Assembly (NCBI RefSeq): GCF_000955975.1
Contig: NZ_JYJF01000005.1
Coordinates: 1-64,000 of the forward strand
Origin: Saccharothrix sp. ST-888
GTDB lineage: Bacteria > Actinomycetota > Actinomycetes > Streptomycetales > Streptomycetaceae
DNA length: 64,000 bases
Direction of reading: 5' to 3'
Positions 53,913 to 62,144 of this stretch are shown here, piece by piece. The translations under genes and the position numbers were made by a program. The notes under the pieces were generated by a model. That model saw only the letters and a list, made by a program, of their open reading frames with translations, ran no database searches and had not been told where the DNA came from. Numbering within the stretch: position 1 is the first letter of the stretch; the number at the start of each line of letters is the position of its first letter.

Positions 53913-55292
53913 GTGACCACTCCTCCCCCACCGGCCGAACCGGCGACCCCGGCAGCCCCTGTCGACGTGGTGCTGCCCTGCCTGGACGAGGCGGCGGCGC
54001 TGCCCTGGGTACTCGGCCGGATCCCGTCCGGCTGGCGCGCGATCGTCGTGGACAACGGCTCGACGGACGGCTCCGCCGAGCTGGCCCGCTCGCTGGGCGC
54101 CACGGTCGTCCACGAGGCGCGCCGGGGCTTCGGCGCGGCCTGCCACGCCGGTCTGCTGGCGGCCACCGCCGAGCTCGTGTGCTTCCTCGACTGCGACGGC
54201 TCGCTCGACCCGGCCCAGCTGCCCAGGGTGACCGAGCCGGTCCTGACCGGCGCCGCGGACCTGGTGCTGGGCCGCCGCCGTCCGACCTCCGTCGGTGCCT
54301 GGCCGCTGCACGCCCGGCTGGCCAACGCCGAACTCTCCCGGCGCCTGCGCGCCCGTACCGGCGCCCCGCTGCACGACCTCGGCCCGATGCGGGCGGCCCG
54401 GCGCGAACGTCTGCTGGCCCTCGGCCTGGGCGACCGCCGGTCCGGCTACCCGCTGGAGATGGTGCTCGCCGCGGCGGCCGCCGGGATGCGGATCGCCGAA
54501 CGGCCGGTGGAGTACCGGCCGCGCGCGGGCCGCTCGAAGGTCACCGGCACCCTGCGCGGCACCCGCCAGGCGATCCGGGACATGCGGGCCGTCCTCGCGG
54601 CGCCGCCGCCGACCCTGCTGGTCGTCGCCAAGGAACCGCTGCCCGGACGGGTCAAGACCCGGCTGACCCCGCCCTGCACGCCCGAGCAGGCCGCCGCCCT
54701 CGCGGAGGCCGCGCTGGCGGACACCCTGCGCACGCTGTCGACCGTCCCGGCGGGGCGCCGTCTGCTGGTCCTGGACGGCGCGCCGGGCCGCTGGCTGCCG
54801 CCCGGCTGGGAGGTGGTCCCGCAGTCGGCGGGCGGTCTGGACCGGCGGCTGGCGGCGGCCTTCGCCCACGCCGCTCCCGACGCGCCCGCACTGCTGGTCG
54901 GGATGGACACTCCGCAGGTCACCGCACGGATGCTGGCCGAACCGCTGTCGGCCGCGCGGCGCGCCGGGGTGGACGCCTGGTTCGGGCCTGCGGCGGACGG
55001 CGGTTTCTGGGCGCTGGGCCTGGCCCGGCCGACGGCCGCGCTGGCACGCCGGCTGCTGCTCGACGTGCCGATGTCCAGCGAAGGGACCGGGGCGGCGCTG
55101 CTCGACCGGCTGGACGGCATGACCGTCCACCACCTTCCGGTCCTGACCGACGTGGACAGCGCCAGGGACGCCGCCGAGGTCGCCGTACTCGCGCCCACCG
55201 GGCAGTTCGCCCGCCGCTGGCAGTCCGTCGCGGGCGAGCACACCGAGCCGGTCCGGGGCGGGTCGTCGGGGCGGCCCGGGGCGGCGGGCTGA
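53913..55292 (+). CDS. Fusion of family 2 glycosyltransferase and DUF2064 nucleotidyl-transferase-like domain
   Basis: 459 residues. Residues 15-225 are a GT-A fold like dolichyl-phosphate mannosyltransferases (VVLPCLDEAAAL, VVDNGSTDGS, DCDGSLDP). Residues 234-440 are a DUF2064/TIGR04282-type domain (LVVAKEPLPGRVKTRLTPP, LVGMDTPQV, GPAADGGFWALGL). Together they could make and transfer an activated sugar or alcohol to a lipid carrier. GTG 53913 fits a leaderless message from TAGCGT; the earlier GTG 53904 overlaps the -10. The stop overlaps the next gene (TGATG). Confidence 0.82.
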   Translation: MTTPPPPAEPATPAAPVDVVLPCLDEAAALPWVLGRIPSGWRAIVVDNGSTDGSAELARSLGATVVHEARRGFGAACHAGLLAATAELVCFLDCDGSLDPAQLPRVTEPVLTGAADLVLGRRRPTSVGAWPLHARLANAELSRRLRARTGAPLHDLGPMRAARRERLLALGLGDRRSGYPLEMVLAAAAAGMRIAERPVEYRPRAGRSKVTGTLRGTRQAIRDMRAVLAAPPPTLLVVAKEPLPGRVKTRLTPPCTPEQAAALAEAALADTLRTLSTVPAGRRLLVLDGAPGRWLPPGWEVVPQSAGGLDRRLAAAFAHAAPDAPALLVGMDTPQVTARMLAEPLSAARRAGVDAWFGPAADGGFWALGLARPTAALARRLLLDVPMSSEGTGAALLDRLDGMTVHHLPVLTDVDSARDAAEVAVLAPTGQFARRWQSVAGEHTEPVRGGSSGRPGAAG

Positions 55293-55978
55293 TGGCCGGT
55301 ACACAGCCCTGGATCGACGACCCGTTCGCCGAGGCGATCCGGGCCGGGCGGGGCCCGCTGTGGCTGCGCCGCTCGGACGGCGGGCGGATCCGGCTGGAGG
55401 TCGAGCGCTGGTGCGCCCCCGCCGCCGGGGCCGACCACGACCTGTTGCGGCGCTGCGTCGGCCTCGGCACTCCGGTCCTGGACCTCGGCTGCGGCCCCGG
55501 CCGGCTGGTCGCGGAACTGCTGGCGCTGGGCGTGCCCGCGATGGGGGTGGACGTGACGCTGGCGGCCGTCGACCGCACGCACGGTCTCGGCGGTCCGGCG
55601 CTCTGCCGCTCGGTGTTCGACCGGCTGCCCGCCGAGGGCCGCTGGGGCGCGGTCCTGCTCGCCGACGGCAATCTCGGCATCGGCGGCGACCCGGACGCCC
55701 TGCTCCACCGGGTCTTGCAACTCCTGGCCCCCGGCGGCCGGTTGCTGGTCGAGGTGGAGCCGCTGCCGGTGGACGAACAGGTGACCGTCCGGGTGGAGGG
55801 ACCCGCCGGCCGGTGCGGCCCGCCCTTCCCCTGGGCCCGCCTGGGCGCCGACGCCACCGCCCACCGGGCAGCCCGCACCGGCCTGACCGAGCGGGAGCGC
55901 TGGACCTCGCACGGACGCTGCTTCCTGACACTCGCCCGCGACCACGGCCCCGGCCATGGGCGCGGACGGGCGCGATGA
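55292..55978 (+). CDS. Class I SAM-dependent methyltransferase
   Basis: 228 residues. Motif I is VLDLGCGPG (62-70); downstream acidic LADGNLGIGGDPDALL and LAPGGRLLVEVEP mark motifs II-III. It is coupled to the glycosyltransferase fusion by TGATG, so both act in one pathway, perhaps on a lipid-linked sugar. The acceptor is unknown. Confidence 0.82.
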   Translation: MAGTQPWIDDPFAEAIRAGRGPLWLRRSDGGRIRLEVERWCAPAAGADHDLLRRCVGLGTPVLDLGCGPGRLVAELLALGVPAMGVDVTLAAVDRTHGLGGPALCRSVFDRLPAEGRWGAVLLADGNLGIGGDPDALLHRVLQLLAPGGRLLVEVEPLPVDEQVTVRVEGPAGRCGPPFPWARLGADATAHRAARTGLTERERWTSHGRCFLTLARDHGPGHGRGRAR

Positions 55979-56047
55979 CGATAGTCCAATGACGGGCCCC
56001 AACCCCCAACCTGCTCGGCCGTGACGGCGGAGACGGGGGCGGGCGGG

Positions 56048-56371
56048 CTACTTCTTGGTCTGGTAGGAGACGCTGCGCGCCTTCACGGCGGTGGGACACT
56101 CGGCCTTGTTGTACTCCCACCGCCATCCGCTGGTGGCCGAACTGCCGTCCGCACAGTGCACGGTGGCCCTGACGTAGACGCCCATCCCGGCACACTTCGC
56201 ATGGCCCCGGCCGGCTCCGGCGGGACCTGCACTGTCGAGCCAGGTGATACAGCCCGCAAGGCGGGTGTCCGCCGTCCCGGCGGCGGGCGCGGCGACGGCG
56301 GAGAGAGCCGGGACGACGGCGAGCACCAGCGCCGCAGTCGCCGTCCCCAGGATCTTGTCGAGGCTGAGCAT
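56048..56371 (-). CDS. Small secreted cysteine-containing protein
   Basis: 107 residues with a signal peptide (MLSLDKILGTATAALVLAV, cleavage near VAA) and a mature part of about 80 residues with four cysteines (AGCITW, AKCAGM, VHCADG, AECPTA) that could form two disulfides. AAGGAG is well placed before ATG 56371. I do not recognise the family; short actinobacterial secreted proteins with this spacing are common. Confidence 0.65.
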   Translation of the reverse strand: MLSLDKILGTATAALVLAVVPALSAVAAPAAGTADTRLAGCITWLDSAGPAGAGRGHAKCAGMGVYVRATVHCADGSSATSGWRWEYNKAECPTAVKARSVSYQTKK

Positions 56372-56895
56372 GACGTGTTCTCCTTCCGGCGGAACGGACC
56401 GACACCGCCTGTCCGACGGCACCGGCACTTCCTGTCATGTCCACATGCTGGCCCGCCCCCGTGCGGCGCGGTATTCCCTCCCCGGCGGAATGGCGGGTTT
56501 CCCCCCGCTCGGCGGCCGAAACGGCGGCCGTCCACAGCGGCCCGGAGCTCCACGGTCAACGGCTTTGTCAGCACGTCGACTTCACCCGCGACCGGACCGC
56601 TCGGCCGACCACCCGGCCCGTGGCGGCCGTGCCCGCGCGCAGCGTCATCCCCCTCCCGCCGGACCGCCTTTCCCCCGAGCAGCGCTCAACGGTCCTGCGC
56701 CGCACGGTCGTCCGTCGAGCGGTCCACGATCGTCCGATCTACCCTGAAGGACGGTGGTCCTGCCGGCGTCCACCACCTCCGGTGGCCGCCGAAGCCCGAC
56801 CTCCGTATCGCCCTCAGCGCCGCGTCCGCCCCAGCTCGACACCGGCCGACGGTCCGACTGGGCAGTGGGCGTCCGTGCTGCGGAAAGGAGTCATC
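56372..56895. other. 524-bp gap, no gene seen
   Basis: No frame has both a ribosome site and recognisable content. TACCCT near 56738 with upstream TCCACG could be a promoter for the transporter gene. Confidence 0.35.
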
Positions 56896-57528
56896 GTGGC
56901 AGACGCCGACCGGACGGGTTCTGAGCCCGTCGCCCCGCCGGTCACCGCCCCGGCCCCGCCCTCCGCCACGGCGGATCCGGGTTCCCTGGGCCTGGCGGCC
57001 CTCGCCATGACCACCTTCGTGCTCAGCTGGTTCAACGCCGGGCTGATCAACGAGCGGGTCGGCTACGTGGTGCTGCCGGTGGCCTTCTTCTACGGCGGAA
57101 TCGTGCAAGTGCTCGCCGGAATGTGGGAGTTCCGCCGGGGCAACACCTTCGCCGCCACCGCGTTCGCCTCCCTCGGCGCCTTCTGGCTCGCGTACTGGGG
57201 GTACGTCGGCGGCGTGGTGCCGCACCTGCTGCTGGAGCCTCAGCTGTACCAGGCCACCGGCCTGTTCCTGCTGGCGTGGACCCTCTTCACCGCCTACATG
57301 ACGGTGGCCGCAACCCGTACCAACGGCGCCGTCCTCGGCGTCTTCGTCACCCTGACCCTGACCTTCCTGTTCCTGACCATCAGCGCGTTCACGCAGTCGA
57401 CGACCTGGACCAGGATCGGCGGCTGGGTCGGCCTGGTGACGGCGCTGGTCGCCTGGTACGCCGCCTTCGCCATGGTCACCAACAACACCTGGAAGCGGAC
57501 GGTGCTGCCGATCTGGCCACTGGACTGA
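56896..57528 (+). CDS. GPR1/FUN34/YaaH (acetate/succinate) transporter
   Basis: 210 residues with six membrane helices after a 35-residue Pro/Ala-rich tail. The family opening is DPGSLGLAALAMTTFVLSWFNAG (helix 1), followed by VVLPVAFFYGGIVQVLAGMWEFRRGNTFAATAF-type helix 2-3 (residues about 55-90) and LTFLFLTISAFT. It likely moves acetate or other small carboxylates with protons. AAAGGAG is six bases before GTG 56896. Confidence 0.85.
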   Translation: MADADRTGSEPVAPPVTAPAPPSATADPGSLGLAALAMTTFVLSWFNAGLINERVGYVVLPVAFFYGGIVQVLAGMWEFRRGNTFAATAFASLGAFWLAYWGYVGGVVPHLLLEPQLYQATGLFLLAWTLFTAYMTVAATRTNGAVLGVFVTLTLTFLFLTISAFTQSTTWTRIGGWVGLVTALVAWYAAFAMVTNNTWKRTVLPIWPLD

Positions 57529-57584
57529 CCCTCCGGCGGGCCCGTACCGGGCAGCCCGTACGCGTTTCGGAGCCGACGGGCTGC

Positions 57585-58145
57585 CGGACGGGGCGCCAGA
57601 CCAATGTCGCCAAGTACCCCTCCGTCGTACGCCGGGTCGCCGATGACGGGCACACCCCGGGCAACCACACCTGGTCCCACCCCGTCCTCGACGGCCTCCC
57701 GGCTGCCGAGGTCCGCGACCAGATCCGGCGCACCCAGGAGATCGTCACCCGGGTCGGCGGCAGACAGCCGGTCCTCTTCCGCGCGCCCGGCGGCCACTTC
57801 TCCCCCACCGCCCTCACCGTCTGCACCGATCTCGGACTGCGCCCGATCGCCTGGTCGGTGGGCCCGGAGGACTGGTCCAACCCGAGAGCCGACCGCATCG
57901 CTCAGCGGGTCCTCGACCACACCCGTACCGGCGCGATCGTCCTGAACCACGACGGCGTGCTCAGCAGCGACGCCGTACCGGAGCACGAGGGCCTCGCCGA
58001 CCGCTCCCAGACCGTCGCCGCCCTGATGTCCTACCTGCCCCGCCTGCTCGACGCCGGCTACCGCTACACCACCCCCGACGCCCACCCCGGGCCCCCGGCC
58101 GCACGTCCGTCCCGCGCCGAGGCGCCCGGTCCCGGCACTGCCTGA
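57585..58145 (+). pseudogene. Polysaccharide deacetylase, 5' part deleted
   Basis: The NodB-type reading frame enters at about 57585 (GRQTNVAKYP) and has GNHTWSHP (metal-binding His motif), FRAPGGHFSP, a DWSNP motif and IVLNHDG, but the first metal motif (TFDDGP) and any start codon are missing. The frame is contiguous with nothing useful upstream, so a deletion behind the transporter gene probably removed the front half. A complete relative is at 62145-63002. Confidence 0.75.
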
Positions 58146-58264
58146 GGCGGCTGCACCGGGGCCGGATCCGGCAACTCGACACGGCTCCGCGGGCGGCGGA
58201 GGATGGCTAGTGAACATGGCTGGAGCGACTGGCCGCTGTGTATCCGGATGGCGAGGTCTCGCCC

Positions 58265-59101
58265 ATGGACCGTGGACGTGGGGGTGCCCAAGGCGCCGCC
58301 CAGGTGCAGGTGCCGGTCTCCGCGATCGCGGAATCGGCGCTCGGGTGCGCGTGGTCACCCGTGCACATCGACTTACTCGGCGGTTTCGCCCTGCGGGTCG
58401 ACGAGGAGCCCGTCAGCGTTCCGGTGAGTTCCGGACGCGTACTGGCGTTCGTCACGCTCGGCTGCTGCCGGGCCGCCGTCCCGAGGTGCCTGATCGCCGG
58501 GACGCTCTGGCCGGACGCGGCCGAGCACTGTGCGTTCGCCAACCTGCGGGCCGCCCTCTCCCGGCTGGGCGGTACGGGCAGGCGGGCGCTGGAGATCGGA
58601 CCGGCCGAGCTGCGGCTGGCGGCGGAGACCAGCGTCGACCTCCACCGGGCCCGCACCCTCGCCCGTCGGCTGCTGGACCGCAATGCGCCGGCCGGCCCCG
58701 GAGACCTCGACCTGGCGGCCGTCGCCGACCTCTCCGCCGATCTGCTGCCCGGCTGGTACGACGACTGGCTGCTGCCCAGGGCGGAGGAGTGGCGCCAGCT
58801 GCGGCTCCACGCCCTGGAGATCCTCACCGAGCGGTTCATCGCCGCCCGGCGGCACGGCGAGGCAGTCGCCGCCGCCCGTGCGGCGGTCCACGCCGACCCG
58901 CTGCGGGAGAGCGGCCAGGCCTGCCTGATCCGGGCGCACCTGGCCGAGGGCAACCCGTCCGAGGCCATCCGGAACCTGCGGCACTACGAACAGCTTCTGC
59001 ACCGGGAGCTGGGCCTCCACCCGACGCCGCGGCTGCACCGGCTCCTGGCGCAGGCGGTCGCGCCGTCGTCACACCGCCGTCACGCGGGCCGCGCAGAGTG
59101 A
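58265..59101 (+). CDS. SARP-family transcriptional regulator
   Basis: 278 residues: a winged-helix DNA-binding region (about 30-105: HIDLLGGFALRVDEEPV, LWPDAAEHCAFANLRAALSRL) and a bacterial transcriptional activation domain of TPR-like helices (about 110-260). It has no ATPase or sensor domain. SARPs usually activate nearby biosynthetic operons; the next two genes follow in the same direction 39 bases on. ATG 58265 has GGCGAGG upstream; GTG 58238 is possible. Confidence 0.82.
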   Translation: MDRGRGGAQGAAQVQVPVSAIAESALGCAWSPVHIDLLGGFALRVDEEPVSVPVSSGRVLAFVTLGCCRAAVPRCLIAGTLWPDAAEHCAFANLRAALSRLGGTGRRALEIGPAELRLAAETSVDLHRARTLARRLLDRNAPAGPGDLDLAAVADLSADLLPGWYDDWLLPRAEEWRQLRLHALEILTERFIAARRHGEAVAAARAAVHADPLRESGQACLIRAHLAEGNPSEAIRNLRHYEQLLHRELGLHPTPRLHRLLAQAVAPSSHRRHAGRAE

Positions 59102-59140
59102 GAGCGGAGCGAACCCGCCCTGCGCACGGCTGGAGGAGCA

Positions 59141-59869
59141 ATGCCGAACGTCAAGATCGAAGTGACCAACGAGAGCCACACTCTCACCGACGCCGAGGTG
59201 GAGGCGGTGGTCCCCGCCCTGCAGATCCAGGTCAGCCGGGACGTCGCACCCGTGTGGGGAATCGACGCCGAGCTGTCGTACGTCGCGCCGAAGGCGCTCT
59301 CCCCCCAGGCGTGGTGGCTCGTGGTACTGGACAACTCCGACCAGGCCGGCGCCCTGGGCTACCACGACCTGACCTCGAACTTCCTGCCACTCGGGAAGGT
59401 GTTCGCGGGCACCGACAAGCAGTTCGGCCAGCAGTGGACCGTGACGGCCAGTCATGAACTCGTCGAGATGCTCGGCGATCCCGAGATCAACCGGGTGATC
59501 TTCGACCAGCCGACCGCCACCACGGGCAAGCTCTACGCCCTTGAGCTGTGCGACACGTGCGAGGCCGAGACCTACGCGTACAAGATCGACGGCACCATGG
59601 TCAGCGACTTCGTCCACCCCGCGTGGTTCCAGCCGACCCGCACGGCCGCCGACGCCCAGTTCGACCACGGCGGCCACATCAAGAGCCCCCTCGAACTCCT
59701 GCCCGGCGGCTACATCGGTGTCTTCGACGTGGCGGCCGGCACCGGGTGGACCCAGATGACCGCCGACGTCATCACCGCCGCCTATGCCATCCGGCCGCAC
59801 GTCGGCAGCCGCCGTGAGCGGCGCCGCACACCCCGCGACCAGTGGCTGCCGAGCGACCGGAACACCTGA
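59141..59869 (+). CDS. Conserved hypothetical protein with a metalloprotease-like HE motif
   Basis: 242 residues, no signal peptide. The centre reads WTVTASHELVEMLGDP, with H105, E106 and E109; the HExxE/HExxH-like pattern resembles zincin active-site helices, but a third ligand is not obvious (YHD at 74-76 and HGGH at 176-179 are candidates). I place it in a widespread uncharacterised family. GGAGGAG precedes ATG 59141. Its TGA overlaps the ATG of the next gene (TGATG). Confidence 0.6.
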   Translation: MPNVKIEVTNESHTLTDAEVEAVVPALQIQVSRDVAPVWGIDAELSYVAPKALSPQAWWLVVLDNSDQAGALGYHDLTSNFLPLGKVFAGTDKQFGQQWTVTASHELVEMLGDPEINRVIFDQPTATTGKLYALELCDTCEAETYAYKIDGTMVSDFVHPAWFQPTRTAADAQFDHGGHIKSPLELLPGGYIGVFDVAAGTGWTQMTADVITAAYAIRPHVGSRRERRRTPRDQWLPSDRNT

Positions 59870-61290
59870 TGTCCGACACCGACCGCCTTTCGGCCGTCGA
59901 GCACGTGGTGATGCTGATGCTGGAGAATCGCTCGTTCGACCACATGCTCGGATTCCTCTACACCGACCAGGGCAACGTCTCCCCCGCCGGGCAGCACTTC
60001 GACGGGCTGACCGGCCGGGAGTCCAACCCGGACGAGAACGGGAAGACCGTCACGGTCCGCCGGATCGAGGCCACGGACCCGCACCCCTACTTCATGCCGG
60101 GCGCGAACCCGGGCGAGGGCTACCGCCCGACCAACGCACAGCTCTTCGGGGCCCTCGACCCGCCGTCGCCACCGGTGGCGACCATGCAGGGCTTCGTGAC
60201 GAACTTCGCCGACACCCTGGTACTCAGGGCCCACCAACCCCACCCGGTCATCCTCCCGGGCACCGTCGCCGACGACATCATGGCCTGCTTCACCCCCGAG
60301 ACGCTGCCGGTCCTGTCCACCCTGGCCCGCGGCTACGCGGTGTGCGACCGCTGGTTCAGCTCGGTACCGACCGAGACCCTGCCGAACCGGTCCTTCGCCT
60401 GCGCCGCCACCAGCCAGGGGCACATGGACGACCACACCCACACCTTCACCTGCCCCAGCATCTTCGGCCGGCTCAGCGACCACGGGGTGGCCTGGAAGGT
60501 GTACGGCTACAACAACCCACCGCTGACCAGCGGCAACTTCCCCGACATCCACAGTGCGTCGACCGACCACTTCGGGCTGTTCACCGACTTCAAGTCAGCC
60601 GCCACGGCCGGCACCCTGCCCGCCTTCACGTTCCTGGAGCCCAGTTGGCAGGCCACCGGCAACAGCGAGCACCCGGTCGGCGACGTGGCCCTGGGCGAAC
60701 AGCTGATCAAGGAGGTCTACCGGACCCTGCTCGGCGGCCCGGCCTGGAACCAGACCCTGCTCGTGCTCACCTACGACGAACACGGCGGGTGCTACGACCA
60801 CGTCCCGCCCCCGGTGTCGAGTGCGCCTCCCGGCGACGGCACCGCCGGCGAGTTCGGCTTCGGCTTCACCCGCTTCGGCGTGCGGGTCCCGACCGTGCTG
60901 GTCTCCCCGCTGATCGCCCCCGGCACCGTCTACCGGGCACCCGACAGCGCGGCGCCGCTGGACCACACCAGCATCCTGCGCACCCTCGAACGGCGCTGGT
61001 CGCTGCCGGCGCTCACCGCCCGCGACGCCGCCGCCACCGACCTCGGACCGGTGCTCACCCTCGGCACGCCGCGCACCGACGACGTCCTCGCGGCCGTCAC
61101 CGCACCCTCCTCGGCAGCGGTCAACCCCGCAGCAGGCGAGGTCTCCCATCTCCAGCGGGTGTACGCCGACCTCGTCGCCCGCCAGCTCATCCCGGGCCAG
61201 GAGGCCGGGCCCGAACTGCCGATGCCGGAGAAGTCCACCCCGCAGGCGTACGCCGACTTCATCCAGGCCCACGTCCCGGCACACCCGTAG
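59869..61290 (+). CDS. Cytosolic phosphoesterase of the phospholipase C family
   Basis: 473 residues with the PF04185-type motifs HVVMLMLENRSFDHMLGFL, TETLPNRSFACAATSQGH, LLVLTYDEHGGCYDHVPPP and LDHTSILRTLE. Unlike the homologue at 29922-31355 it has neither Tat nor Sec signal and begins directly in the catalytic domain. It is translationally coupled to the HE-motif protein, so the two may work together inside the cell or be exported by an unknown route. Confidence 0.82.
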   Translation: MSDTDRLSAVEHVVMLMLENRSFDHMLGFLYTDQGNVSPAGQHFDGLTGRESNPDENGKTVTVRRIEATDPHPYFMPGANPGEGYRPTNAQLFGALDPPSPPVATMQGFVTNFADTLVLRAHQPHPVILPGTVADDIMACFTPETLPVLSTLARGYAVCDRWFSSVPTETLPNRSFACAATSQGHMDDHTHTFTCPSIFGRLSDHGVAWKVYGYNNPPLTSGNFPDIHSASTDHFGLFTDFKSAATAGTLPAFTFLEPSWQATGNSEHPVGDVALGEQLIKEVYRTLLGGPAWNQTLLVLTYDEHGGCYDHVPPPVSSAPPGDGTAGEFGFGFTRFGVRVPTVLVSPLIAPGTVYRAPDSAAPLDHTSILRTLERRWSLPALTARDAAATDLGPVLTLGTPRTDDVLAAVTAPSSAAVNPAAGEVSHLQRVYADLVARQLIPGQEAGPELPMPEKSTPQAYADFIQAHVPAHP

Positions 61291-61294
61291 GGCT

Positions 61295-61326
61295 CCCCGG
61301 CCCGGCCCCCGGACGCCGGGCCGGGG
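61295..61326 (+). terminator. Terminator after the phosphoesterase operon
   Basis: CCCCGGCCCGGC and GCCGGGCCGGGG are perfect 12-bp arms around an eight-base loop, five bases past the stop codon. Confidence 0.7.
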
Positions 61327-61361
61327 CACAACAGGCCGCGCCGCCGGGCCCTTCCTGACCT

Positions 61362-61377
61362 GCTATCAGGTGATAGC
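61362..61377. promoter_or_regulatory. Palindrome upstream of the Fic/Doc-like gene
   Basis: GCTATCA-GG-TGATAGC, perfect 7-bp arms. TGATAGC can act as a -10, so a repressor bound here would shut the promoter, as in self-regulated toxin-antitoxin operons. Confidence 0.5.
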
Positions 61378-61494
61378 GTGAGGGGTGTGGAGGCTCAGAT
61401 GAGCCTCCGGAGGGGCCGGAAGGTCCGCGCCGCGTTCCTGGGCGGCGCAACAGCACGAGTACGGGGGCCTGTTGGACGGGATCGAGGGCGCGGC

Positions 61495-61866
61495 GTGATC
61501 CTGCACGTCGATCTGGCCTGGATCCTGGAGGTCACCGAGCGGGCGGTTCCGGGCGACCCGGCGCCGATCGACTACGGGGTGGCCATCGCCGCCGTCGAAC
61601 GCCACCGTGCCGTCGTCACCGGACAGGACGTCTACGACGGCCCCATCGCCCGCGCCGCGGCCCTCACCCACACACTGGGCCGGCTCCCCTGGCTGGAACA
61701 CTCGAACCTGCGCGTGGCCGTCGCCGTCGCACACGGCTACCTGACGGCCAGCGGGGTGCAGGTCAGGCTCGACCAGGAACGCGTCACCGCCCTGGCCACC
61801 GCGCTCACCCGGCCCCGCGCCACCGTCGCCGACATCGCCACCGTCCTGAGGACCTGGCGGACCTGA
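61495..61866 (+). CDS. Fic/Doc-like toxin component with degenerate active motif
   Basis: 123 residues. The layout follows streptomycete Doc-type proteins: LHVDLAWILEVTERAV at the start, a central helix where HxFxDGNKR is expected but PWLEHSNLRVAVAVAHGYL is found, so the catalytic His and the Gly-Asn-Lys-Arg loop are not recognisable. GTG 61495 overlaps a TGA (GTGA) that closes an upstream out-of-frame reading AAQQHEYGGLLDGIEGAA, which looks like the C-terminus of a small antitoxin lacking a start. The longer in-frame start at 61378 reads through this. Probably an AMPylase relic or divergent form. Confidence 0.55.
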   Translation: MILHVDLAWILEVTERAVPGDPAPIDYGVAIAAVERHRAVVTGQDVYDGPIARAAALTHTLGRLPWLEHSNLRVAVAVAHGYLTASGVQVRLDQERVTALATALTRPRATVADIATVLRTWRT

Positions 61867-62144
61867 CGACCGGTCGGCAGGCCCGGGCGCTGCGGGACAG
61901 CGCCGTCCGGCACCCGCCGACCGACCGGTTGCCGGGTCCGGCTCGGCCGCCCGACGGTCTGCCGGCAAAAGAAGTCAAAGACCAGGCCAAGAAATCGGAG
62001 CGGGGACAACCGATCCTGACCGGTCCACGTCGATGGGGATGGGTGGCGGCGAGGCGTTCGTGGAGTGGCAACGGCGCGGCCCTTCGTATACCGAGTCGGA
62101 CACGGCCACCGCCCCGACGACCCACCTGGAGGAGAGGCCCCACC

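Noticed and set aside
52872..56444. 1190-codon minus-strand frame spanning regulator, glycosyltransferase and methyltransferase
   Set aside because: Low-complexity Arg/Gly/Pro sequence created by codon bias; three real genes lie in other frames.
57604..57945. 113-codon plus-strand ORF inside the truncated deacetylase
   Set aside because: Out of frame with the recognisable NodB motifs; Ser/Pro/Arg-rich shadow.
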